64,000 nucleotides of DNA from Filosporella fistucella (lineage: Eukaryota; Ascomycota; Leotiomycetes; Helotiales): contig JAQJZZ010000005.1 in assembly GCA_030077755.1 (NCBI GenBank), forward strand, positions 372,001 through 436,000. Reading direction: 5' to 3'. Position 1 is the stretch's first letter. Every line of letters begins with the position of its first letter. Under the pieces are notes generated by a model. It saw only the letters and a program-made list of their open reading frames with translations, made no database searches and had not been told where the DNA came from. The translations under genes and the position numbers were made by a program. Shown here in pieces: positions 31,795 through 42,404 of this stretch.

Positions 31795-33108
31795 AGTTCG
31801 AATGCGACAAACTCGACTTGAATCCCCACGGAAATCTGAAAGAGTCTTTGCTACACTCCGGGAAGCGGTGGCAAGAAACTTCAGTCTCACGGACGACTCC
31901 GGCGGATATTCATCCTGTCCAATTCGAGGTGTGCGTCTCAAAGATGAGGCCTCTGACCAAGGTACCCATACCCACAATCGCCGTCAGAAATCCCATCAGA
32001 GATAATTAGAAGCCAGGCACCTCTAAATGAGACAGATGACTTAGCACGGACAATTTAATGCAGGCTCAGATCTTGGAGAAGCTTGTCTGGACCTCAATGA
32101 CTTCCAGAAATACTTTCCGCTATCCCAAAATGTACGCCAATCATCCCGAATTGATCAGCGCTATTTTAGCAGCCGTCCCATCATCAAACTTGAAAAGTTG
32201 TTTACGTCCCTGAATCTATCGGCAACTGCAAAAATGGGACAATGCATGGCGTTGTGATACTGGTGGAATCAATGTCTTGTATTACTTCGTTTCTATCCTA
32301 ACAGGGTACGGTGATAATTGGAAGTAGACTTGAAAACACTTGAAGATTTTCCAGCCGCACGGCAGATTAATTCTATCCCAAAGTTTCACCAGTATGCCCT
32401 AAGTTATTCCGACCCCTTTCTAAATTCTAGCTGCCGTCAAAGCAGAGCTTAGTCACAACTAAAAATCGCTGGTGCATCTCGCTTGTATTTGCATCCAGCT
32501 AATTTGAGTATCGTGCATGGTGGAGAAATTACTTTAGGAAAACATCCCGTTGGAAGGAGTCAAAATATTCGTGCCGAACTGATAACTTTTGGTAAAGCAT
32601 GCTACAATTTGCAATGCTACGGCACGGGCTGCCATCTACAACCCGTTCCTTCCTGAAATGGAAGAATTCAATTGTACTGTGGATTTCTAAGCCTCACCTC
32701 CATGCGATATCTTCTCCTTCTCCCCAACACAATTCATCACCTTCATCGACCTCATATTTTCTGCAAGATCTTGGTTTCTATCGAGCCTGGGTCTTGCATT
32801 TACGCTCTTTACAATTTTCACTCTCATTACCTTCAATTCTACACTTCTCCAACTCATTCTTGACTATCCAAGTCAAGCTTTGTTTACAATTCTTAATTAC
32901 TAATTGCCTACTGTAAGTCGCGTTGTTCCATTGTCATCACAACTCCCGAGTGGATATCATGATATGCAGTCTGCCGTCGTGTACTTTGGTGGCCACGATT
33001 GGATTGCTCCACTGCAAAATCAACAATCTGCAGGCAAACAAAACACAGAGACAGCCAGCCTGCATACAAATGGAGGAATCCAGCTAAAATTCCTAGTACC
33101 AAGACATC
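31795..33108. other. Intergenic, 1.3 kb
   Basis: No supported gene. Short plus ORFs at 31788-32009 are run-off of YAE1 codon bias. ORFs at 32599-33158 overlap in different frames and end in the leader of the oxidase gene. CT-rich stretches (32700-32840) suggest promoter/leader sequence. Confidence 0.45.
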
Positions 33109-36100
33109 ATGAAGCCTTCTTCTCTTATCCTTGGCTTCGTTGCCACTGCGTGTGCTAACATTATCTTCAACCATGTTCCATTGACGTGCAATCAAACCAG
33201 CACGCAGATGTATCATGGTTGTCTTCGTGGTCAGGACTGTACCGACAATGGACAGTAAGTCCTAAACCAACTCCGCATGGCACATGTTGATTGCTGCAGA
33301 TGTGTTCCGGTTGCTGTGATTCGATATCCGACGTCCTTTCGAGGCGATCTACCTGATGTACACATTCGAGATGGCCCTGTGTACTCGACAGATGGAAGTT
33401 GCGGTCCCAATAATGGCAATACCGTCTGCAATCCCTATAGCAAGGTTTACACTGGTGGATGTTGCTCGGTGAGTCTCCACCCCCTAGGATAGATGACATC
33501 GCTGACATTTGAAGCAATATGGCTGGTGTGGGAATACCACTGAGTAACTATCCGAAAACTTTCTTCGGTTGCATTGCACTGACAAAAAGAAGCCATTGCG
33601 GCACCGGATGCTTTTCTGGATGCACCGGTACACCTGCAACATCCCCGGTGACTGGCATTACCCCTCGTAAAGATGGTCGATGTGGAAAGGACTTTGGAGG
33701 TGCAACCTGCGATGCAAAGGGCCAGTATGGAGTATGTTGCTCTCAGTATGGGTGGGTAGGCTCTTATTCTTCCTTGGTGCTGTCTTCCTCCTTTGCCATC
33801 TCACTCAATATATATACCCTACATAACTAACCTACAACCATAAGATTCTGTGGGTCTACTCCAGACCATTGCCTTGCCACGAGTGGGTGTCAAAATGGCT
33901 GTACACAAAGTTCATCGTCCAAAATCACAACCCTTAAAACCACCACAACGAAGCCCGTTTCATCCCTGAAATCTACTTCCACCTTAAAATCGTCCAGTCT
34001 CAGATCTACTTCCACTTTGAAAACCAAATCCACTTCCAAACCTATTTCAACACCCAAACCTTCAGGGTGTACCCCTAGATCCGATGGGAGATGTGGGAAA
34101 GACTTCGGTGGCGCAATTTGCGACCCGAAAGGAGCATATGGTGGATGCTGCTCCCAATTTGGGCATGTCGACAATTTCGATGGAAAGGGTTTTGGCTGAC
34201 TTGGTTGTGAACAGGTTCTGCGGCGCCACTCCAGACCACTGTCTTGTCGCAAATGGTTGTCAAAATGGCTGCTCAAATGGAAATCCAACAACTGGACCTC
34301 CAGTTTCCTCAAGTCAAGAACCCAAAATCAGCGCCATCAGCTCCGCGCCGGCAGCAGCCACAGGAGCAGCTACAAATGACGGAACTTGTGGGGCATCAAA
34401 TGGAAATACTGTGTGTGGAAACTGGCCAAATGGTAATTGCTGTTCGATGTATGGATTCTGGTAAGATACATTTCCTCTTCCGCCCAGGATTAATTTCTCA
34501 CTTCTATAGCGGAAAGACAAGTGCACATTGCGGTGCAGGATGTCAATCTGGAGACTGCCTTCAAGCACCAGCTGTTGCTGCTCCTGGCCCAAGCCCGGCA
34601 CCACTTGCTCCAAATGGTGGATCTTTTAATATCGTTGGATCATCTGGTGTCCCTGCTATGCATGCTGCTTTGATGCCGAATGGTCGAGTATTCTTCCTTG
34701 ACAAGCTTGAGAATTACACTCAACTTCGTCTTCCAAATGGATACTACGCCATGTCATCCGAGTACGATCCCAATACCAACACTGTTGTGCCACTGGCATA
34801 CTCTACAAACGCTTTCTGCTCGGGTGGAACTTTCCTCGCAGATGGACGTGTTATATCGGTTGGCGGGAACGCTCCTTTGACGTGGCTGGACCCGACCATC
34901 GGTGATGGATTCAATGCCATTCGTTACTTGCAAAGATCCTCAACCGATGCTGGTTTCAATGGTCAGAGTTGGAGCGAACCTGGCAACAAGCTTGCCAGTG
35001 CACGTTGGTATGCCACTGCCCAGACAATGCCTGACGGGACTGTCTTCGTTGCGTCTGGAAGTTTGAATGGCCTTGATCCCACGGTTCTCTCAAATAACAA
35101 CCCCACCTACGAAGTCTTGAGTCCTGGTGCCGTTACGCAAGGCAAAAACATCGAATTGGAGATTCTGAAGAAGAATCAACCATACTACATGTACCCATTC
35201 GTCCACCTCCTTAAAGACGGCAGCTTGTTTATCTTCGTTTCGAAGGCTTCTCAGGTCTTCAACGTTGGATCTAACACTGTTGTCAAGGAGCTTCCTGATC
35301 TCCCTGGTGATTATCGTACATATCCAAACACTGGAGGAAGTGTACTTCTTCCCTTGTCCAGTAAGAATGGATGGGCACCAGATATTGTTATTTGCGGTGG
35401 AGGCGCTTATCAAGACATCACCAGTCCAACTGATCCAAGTTGTGGTCGTATCCAACCTCTCAGCGATAATGCAAAATGGGAAATGGACTCAATGCCAGAA
35501 GGACGTGGTATGGTGGAGGGTACTTTGCTTCCCGATGGGACTGTAGTTTGGCTCAATGGAGGCAACAGAGGTGCTCAGGGATTTGGACTCATGGAAAGTC
35601 CTACCATGGAGGCTCTTTTGTATGACCCAGCCAAACCACTTGGACAACGTTTCACGACATTGGCCGGTTCCAACATCCCTCGTCTGTACCACTCGGTGGC
35701 TCTCCTGCTGCTTGATGGTACGCTCATGGTCACTGGATCGAATCCAGTACAGATGCCAATGCTCCAACCCGATGCAGCAAATCCATATGTGACAGATTTC
35801 CGCGTCGAGAATTATGTCCCACCATATCTTCAGGGTGACAAGGCAAATCAACGTCCAACCAAAATCACACCAGAGAAAAAGACACTTACCGCTGATGGAT
35901 CCCCCCTTGTCATTTCGTTCTATAATAACTCTCCATCGAAAGACTATAAGGTGGTCCTATACCATGGTGGATTTGTTACTCACTCTGTTCACATGGGACA
36001 CCGCATGCTGAATCTTGACATCACACAGGCGGCTGTTGGTGGAGCAGTTACGACGTTGACTGTCAATGGACCTCCTAACCGCAATGTGGCGCCGCCAGGG

Positions 36101-36166
36101 CCATATGTACTTTATGTTTTGGTGAATGGTGTGCCAGGAGTTGGTCAATTTGTTCAGGTTGTCTGA
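33109..36166 (+). CDS. Secreted copper radical oxidase with four chitin-binding CBM18 domains, 908 aa
   Basis: Seven exons: 33109-33254, 33300-33468, 33515-33543, 33590-33751, 33845-34162, 34215-34460 and 34510-36166. A signal peptide (MKPSSLILGFVATACA) leads to four hevein-type CBM18 modules, seen as CGPNNGNTVC...CCSQYGWCG and three similar repeats, most crossing an intron at the Gly before (F/W)CG. A Pro/Ala linker leads to the seven-bladed glyoxal/galactose-oxidase domain and a C-terminal DUF1929-type domain. Expected copper-radical residues are present: Cys460 (FCSGG), Tyr524 (RWYA), Tyr750-His751 (RLYHS) and His848 (THSVHMGHR). It likely oxidises aldehydes or alcohols to give peroxide while bound to chitin. 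Intron 34163-34214 needs a GC donor. Confidence 0.92.
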
Positions 36167-36979
36167 ATGCGGCCGACTGATATTTATAGACAGCGGTTGT
36201 CGGCACGCGTGGGTCGTTCCTGATACTGATTTTGATTTGGCATCGAATGCACAGCAGAAGGTCGGTTTGAGATGAGTAGATAGTATTAATCAGGCCCTAT
36301 GATACTTGACTTTGATGTTGTAATATGTGAAGACTACAGGATTGATAAGCTTAATGTTGAATTTAACAGAGTGTTAGTAAGGTACTGAACGAGAAACGAT
36401 ATAAAGGCGTTAAAGGCGCTGAAACTTCGGTGTTCCCGCTGAACCATGGCAGGTTGCAAGGCTGAAACATCCCTGTACCTCCGGAGATGCTGGTACGACC
36501 CCGCTGTGCCCACAAGTAGCACAAACCAACAGTGACCAAACCCCGAGCCAACCATTTACAGGGTGAGTTTGGAGCTCCCTGGTATTTCCTAAGTATTTTG
36601 GTCTCCTTTCACCTGCACAACCACAAAAACAGATAATGCTAATCTCAAAAACATCACCACCCACACGCAATTCTTCAGCTCAGCGGTACGACGCATCATC
36701 CGCTTTCGCTATCATCTCATTCTATACGTCAAATTCGACTTGGAAGCGCAGAATGGCCCCCAAATGGTCCCCGTGGCGTACTCAGCTGTTTGAAGCCGGC
36801 ATGGGTTAATTATGCGCTGCATGCAAAACTACTGCACGACAATAAGCAGCCCCGCCGACTCCCAGCCGCCCCCCGAATTCTCCCCTCAGCTGAACTGAAT
36901 TTCTATCTCGTCTTACATTTCATCTTCCTTCAATTCATTCTCATCTGCTGCAATACGCGCAAGAAGTCGCCTCGCAGCT
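36167..36979. other. Intergenic, oxidase 3' flank and annexin promoter
   Basis: No gene. Minus ORFs at 36334-36670 are unconvincing. CT-rich sequence between 36890 and 36960 looks like the annexin 5' leader. Confidence 0.5.
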
Positions 36980-39479
36980 ATGTCTCTCGATCCACGAGCC
37001 CACGAAAGGAGGGGAAGAAGCAAATCACCTGGGCGAGAGAGATCGCGATCGCGTGCTGGTGGGGATGATTATGAAAGAGAGAGCAAGAGGGAGAGATCGA
37101 GGGTCAGAGTCCCTAGTCCGCCCACTGCCAGAGGATACGAGTATGAGGAACGAGAGACGACAACTGTGAGATCAAGCAGAAACGCTGATGTTATTACGGC
37201 TGAGCCGAGAGATCCTAGAGGGTCTGATCCAAGACTGGCTGATCCTAGAGATCCGCGCAGTAGCTATGGATCATTGTCGCAATACCGCGATGCGAGCCCA
37301 CCTGCTGCGAGGGGATACTCTGTCCCTGGGGCTTTCGAAGAGGATACTAAAGTGAGATATGAATCGGGGAGAGGACGGGAGAAGGATTATTATAGTGAGA
37401 AGGGATATGGCAGGAAGGAGGAATACGGTCGACCCGTCTCTCCACCAAAGAGCAGCAGATACGAAGTCGAGGTTGACAAGTATAAATACAGTGAACCAAC
37501 TCACGATTCCAGAAGATATGAGGATAATCATGGGAAGGGAGAGGGACATGGCAGAGGGGCGAGCTTCAGTGCAACGGCTGGTCATCATAGCTTTTCTGCT
37601 GGTGTCAATGTCAGTCATGGACAGCCACAATACGTTCAACCACCTTCTCCTTCAGGATATAAACCGCCTTTCCCAGCTGGATATCAGCCTCCACCTCCAC
37701 CCGCCGGATACGCGCCTCAAATCCCTTATCCCCAACAAGCACCAGGTGCACCACCTCCTGGAAGACAGTATGCTGAGCCCCCACAATGGGAGTATGCGAA
37801 GCCTGGAGAGACAAACATTTACTCCAAGCGTACAGAGACAACTACATATGATGCTCATGCTTCAAGCCCTCCACACCATTATGCTTCTGGTGGAAGGTCC
37901 AGACATGATAGTGATGCCCACTACGACTCGGCAAGAACATCAAAGACTCAAGTCTTGACAGTTGAGCCTGGATCCAGACGACGTGATCCTTCTCCTAATC
38001 CTGGATTGGCTCCAAGAATGCATTCGCTTTCTGTGTCAACAAACCATCATGGTGGGGCAGCATTGAGTTTGGCTACTGCTCCAGGTTCTCCCTTGTTGGA
38101 AGCCTATCATGGAACATATCAATCGATTTCTCCTATGCCATCACCCCTGATGATGGCTTCTACTCCTCATCATTCGGATGTCAATTTCATTGAGCCTCTC
38201 TCCCCAGATTCATCGGATGATGATCGTCGTGGAAAGAAGAAGCGTACAGCACGATTCCATGATCCAAAGGAAGAAGCTGTCATTCTTGCACAGGCACTGA
38301 AAGGCGAGAAGAGGGCGCCAGATACTCAGCCTCTGATTGAGATTCTACCAGGCTTGACTCATGATCAAGTCCTCGACTTGCGTGTTGAGTATAAGAAGAT
38401 TGTCAAAACAGGATCCGAGAAGAAGGGTGTCAATATCGCTAAACACATCAAACTTCGTCTCAAGGAAGAAGATCCAAATCTCATGAAAGCTTGCTACGCA
38501 TGTGCATTGGGTAAATGGGAAAGCGAAGCCTACTGGGCTAACTTCTGGTATCAAGGCGAAAAGAATCGTCGAGAACTCCTCATTGAATCCCTAATGGGTC
38601 GCACCAATCGTGAAATCCGAGAAATCAAAGATGGGTTCGCGGATAAGAAGTACAGCGATAGTTTAACCAAATGCATGAAGACCGAACTTAAAGAAGACAA
38701 GTTCAAGAAAGCTGTGTTGTTGGTGCTTGAAGAGAGAAAGATGGAAGAGAGACCTGGATATGGGATTGATAGGAACCTGGTGGAAGATGATGTGCATGAT
38801 TTGTATAAAGCGGTCAGAAGTGAGAAGGGAGGAGAGAGTGCGATGATTGGGATTATTGTTGTGAGGAGTGATGCTCATTTGAGGGAAGTTTTGAGGGCAT
38901 ACGAGGCGACTTATAGAGCGAATTTTGCGAGGGAAATGTTGAAGAAGAGTGGGAATTTGGTGGTATGTTCATTTCCCCTTTCCCCTTGTCCCCTCCTATC
39001 CTTTGATTTTCTCGTCTCGTCCGATGGTGTGCGACTTTGGATTCGAGACTTCTTATCCGACGCTCACCTTCACATTTTTCATCTCATCTCCATTTCGTTC
39101 GAATTTCTTCAGACGAAATAAAACTAATCTCCCGCAGGGCGAACTCCTAGCCCACATCCTCAACGGCGTAATCAACAAGCCCGTGCGCGACGCTCTACTA
39201 GTCCATCACGCCCTCTCCCTCTCCAAATCAGATAGTATCCGCACCGAGCTTCTCATCTCTCGACTAGTCCGCTACCATTGGGACCGTCCTCACATGGAAG
39301 CTGTAAAGAGGGAATATAGGACTAGATATGGAGTTGATATGCAGAAGGCTGTCCAAGAAGGCACGAGAGGCGAGTGGGGACATTTCTGTGAGATGCTCTG
39401 TGTGAGACGGATGGGAGATGAGGTCAGAGAGGTGGATAGAGTGGGGTATAGAGAGGAGAGGGAGTATGTGAGAAGATAG
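36980..39479 (+). CDS. Annexin with long disordered N-terminus, 774 aa
   Basis: Two exons, 36980-38962 and 39138-39479, joined in phase 0 by a 175-bp intron, long for this window. The first ~400 residues are disordered: Arg/Ser/Asp-rich repeats (SPGRERSRSR, DPRGSDPRLADPRDPR), then Pro/Tyr/Gly-rich segments. The C-terminal ~350 residues contain annexin-like helical repeats: LKEDKFKKAVLLVLEERKMEER, LREVLRAYEATYRANFAREM and RTELLISRLVRYHWDRPHMEAVKREY. The type-II calcium motif GxGT is not evident, so calcium binding may be weak. This resembles the large fungal annexins with long N-terminal extensions (AnxC4-like). Role inferred: membrane binding or trafficking. Confidence 0.85.
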
Positions 39480-40063
39480 AGAAATCATGGGGAACGGGAG
39501 ATAGGCTTTGGGATGTGTTGTGGGAACTCTCTTCTCTGGTCTTGAGGACGATATAGTGATAGGTACAAGAGATAATTTCATGATGTTTTCTTTAATTTTC
39601 TGCTCTCTAGATGTATCTAACCTATGTGAATCTCGCCTCAAACTCACATATGCTTTGCACACTTCAATGCGTTGAAAGTACCCCGCTCCACGTGATATAA
39701 ACCTCAAATCGAAACTTCCTTTGGCCTCAAGCTGTTTTCATTAATACGGGATCGAATTGTGCTTCTGAAGCATCTATTAACTAATGGCGATATAGCTGTA
39801 TGTGTGGCTAAAGGAGTTGAGATGCCTTTGTAGATCTCCAGTCATGCTACTGTCAGCGCGAGGTAGAGGAAGATACCGAGGCATATTTTCATCGCTTCTC
39901 GTTTGCGAGCCGGTACTTTCTTTGTAATCCATCAACTCAACTCAACTCATTAACATCCTTGAACACAAACACTATACTCTATACTTTACTTTGCTCTTCC
40001 TCTTTCGGCTCTTTCTTCACTTCGTCCAATTGTTGATGATAGAAGGAAGAAGATAGAAGATAC
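39480..40063. other. Intergenic
   Basis: Annexin 3' flank and promoter/leader of the acyl-CoA dehydrogenase gene, with CT-rich stretches around 39985-40030. The minus ORF at 39264-39707 is mostly a shadow of the annexin exon. Confidence 0.5.
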
Positions 40064-42404
40064 ATGAAAATGTCTATCCCTCCCTCTTCCCCTCCATCCT
40101 CTTCCTCCCCACCATCTACAGAAAGGAAAGCGGGGAATATCAAACCTTTTGGGGTGTTGACACCTTACGCTGAGCCCCTATGGTATTCTAGAGATGTATC
40201 ACCGTATTATACGGACTCGCATCGCAGGCTTAGAGCGGAGGTTAGGAGGTATGTTGATGAGGAGATATTACCTTGGGCGCATGAGTGGGAGGAGAGTGGG
40301 AAGGTTCCTGATGAGGTAAGTGAGATTTTTTGTTGTGAGTTGTTTTGAGGAGGGGCGGGATTGGGGAGATTGGGAACGAGAACTGGGTGCCGAAGGGCGT
40401 GGTTATTTCGACGACTTGGAAGGGATCGTGAGAGAGAGGGCAATCATGACGCAGATTGAGAGCAAAGGAGAAAAAAAGGAAGCAGGGACTTTTTGCAAGA
40501 GAACGGAAGCCAGAGCCAAGTGGGAAGAGGGAACCAAAGGAGACTGCACACAATCTGAGGTGGTTGAAAAGAACGAGGAATCGGATGGATGGCCCAATTG
40601 CAGCACTGAAAAATCTTCAAATATCAGAGAATTTCTAACATTTCTTCTCCAGGCCTACAAACGACACGTCGAGTTAGGATATATCGGTATTGTCACGGGA
40701 TTGAGCAATATACCAATGCCAGCCGGTATCCCATTTGAGGAATGGGATTCGTGGCATACGTTGGTGTTGAATGATGAGTTGTCGAGGATTGTAAGTGCAT
40801 GGTTTATTTTGTTCTCGTTTGGATGTTGAGTTGAAGTGTGGATTTTGGATTTTGAGAGAGAGGTCAGGGTGAAGTGTGGAGAGGTTGAGAAGTGGGTGGA
40901 GGTGGGTGGAGGACAGGAAAAGGAGGAAATCAATGATATGGAGAATCTTTGAAGTGAAGGGCACGAGAGAATGGAAATCTGACTTCTAAAACAGGGCTAT
41001 ACAGGCGTTCTCTGGGGGTTAGGAGGAGGAAACAGTATCGGTGTCCCACCTATCGTGAATTTTGGTACTCAAGAGCAGAAAGTTAGGTTCCTGCCTGCCG
41101 TTGCAAAGGGAGATATCCGATTCTGTCTTGGGATCACAGAACCTGATGGTTTGTCTTTTTCCCTTTTCCTTCCCTTCTCCACACTCGGCTTTTTTACCAG
41201 GTCGTTCATCTTGGTCATCATATCACATGAAGGAAAATAAATTGGAAGGAATGGATGCTAATAAAAAGAAATAGCTGGTTCAGATGTAGCAGGTATCAAA
41301 ACCACTGCTGTTCGCCAGGGAGATCATTATCTGGTTAATGGCTCAAAGAAATGGATTACGAATGGTATTTGGGCGGATTATTGTACGGCTGCGGTGAGGA
41401 CTGGTGGGAATGGTGCTGGAGGTATATCTCGTAAGTGCTTTTTTATCTCTCTCTTTTCCTCTTGATTTACTATCAGACCATCCATAAACTAGCTATGATT
41501 TCAAATACCCTACCTTCATACATCGCTTTCAAAGAAATCAGAATTCTCAACTAAAAAAACCCAGTCCTTATAATCCCCCTCTCCTCCCCGGGCATCACGA
41601 GGCGCTTAATGCACAACTCCGGCGTCAACGCCTCAGGAAGCACCTTCCTCACCTTCTCTGACGTTCTCGTCCCCTCTCAAAACCTACTCGGGCGCGAGAA
41701 CGATGGTTTCCGCCTCATAATGTCGAATTTCAATGCTGAACGCAAGGGCATCGCAACCCAAGCTATCAGATTAAGTAGGGTTTGCGTGGAAGATGCTTGG
41801 AGACATGCGTGTACGCGAGAGACGTTCGGGAGGAAATTGATTGAGAATCCGGTTATTAGACTTAAGTTCCTGGAGATGGGGAGGGCGATTGAGCCTGCGA
41901 TGGCGTGGTTAGAGAGTTGTACTTGGTTGATTGAGGAAGATAGGAAGAAGGGAGGAGGGGAGGGTGTGAGAATAGGAGGCATGACGGCAATGTTGAAAGT
42001 AGTCTCGACGAGGTGTTTGGAGCTTTGTGTTAGGGAGGCACAGCAGATTATGGGGGGTTTGGGATATGCTCGAGGTGGGAAGGGAGGGAGGTCAGTTACT
42101 TTTCCTTTACTTTTGCATCGTTCCCAACTGTTCAACTCACCTTGAAATTCTTTACTAATTCCTCGGAATAGAATCGAAGCTATCTCTAGAGATGTGAGGG
42201 TCATGGCTGTTGGTAAGTCATATTTCCCCCTATATGCCCAGTTTTATCAGTCAGAGTTGCTGCAGGTTTGATGAAGGCAGAATATAGGAGAGACATGCTA
42301 ATTCCCGATTCGTAGGTGGTGGAAGTGAGGAAATCATGAGTGAATTGGCTATCAGAGAAGAAGCTAAAGATCTGGCTAAGTATGTGAAGGGGAGCAAACT
42401 GTGA
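40064..42404 (+). CDS. Acyl-CoA dehydrogenase with peroxisomal SKL tail, 451 aa
   Basis: Seven exons: 40064-40315, 40653-40790, 40995-41148, 41275-41430, 41565-42090, 42172-42212 and 42316-42404. Family blocks are in order. First come [11 protein letters not shown] and [10 protein letters not shown]. Then ITEPDAGSDVAG, the flavin-binding signature, crosses intron 3. KKWITNG and the C-terminal [18 protein letters not shown] and VGGGSEEIM follow. It is an FAD enzyme catalysing alpha,beta-dehydrogenation of acyl-CoA esters. The protein ends SKL, the canonical type-1 peroxisomal signal, so it probably serves peroxisomal rather than mitochondrial beta-oxidation. Intron 1 (337 bp) is unusually long. 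A second in-frame ATG lies two codons downstream of the chosen start. Confidence 0.9.

Noticed and set aside
31248..31829. 193-codon minus-strand ORF over the YAE1 gene
   Set aside because: It mirrors the YAE1 coding strand; Ser/Pro/Thr-rich composition is the shadow of its codons, and YAE1 has the clear deca-GX3 motif.
37359..37958. 199-codon plus ORF inside annexin exon 1
   Set aside because: Alternative frame of a low-complexity coding region; the annexin frame is longer and has domain support.
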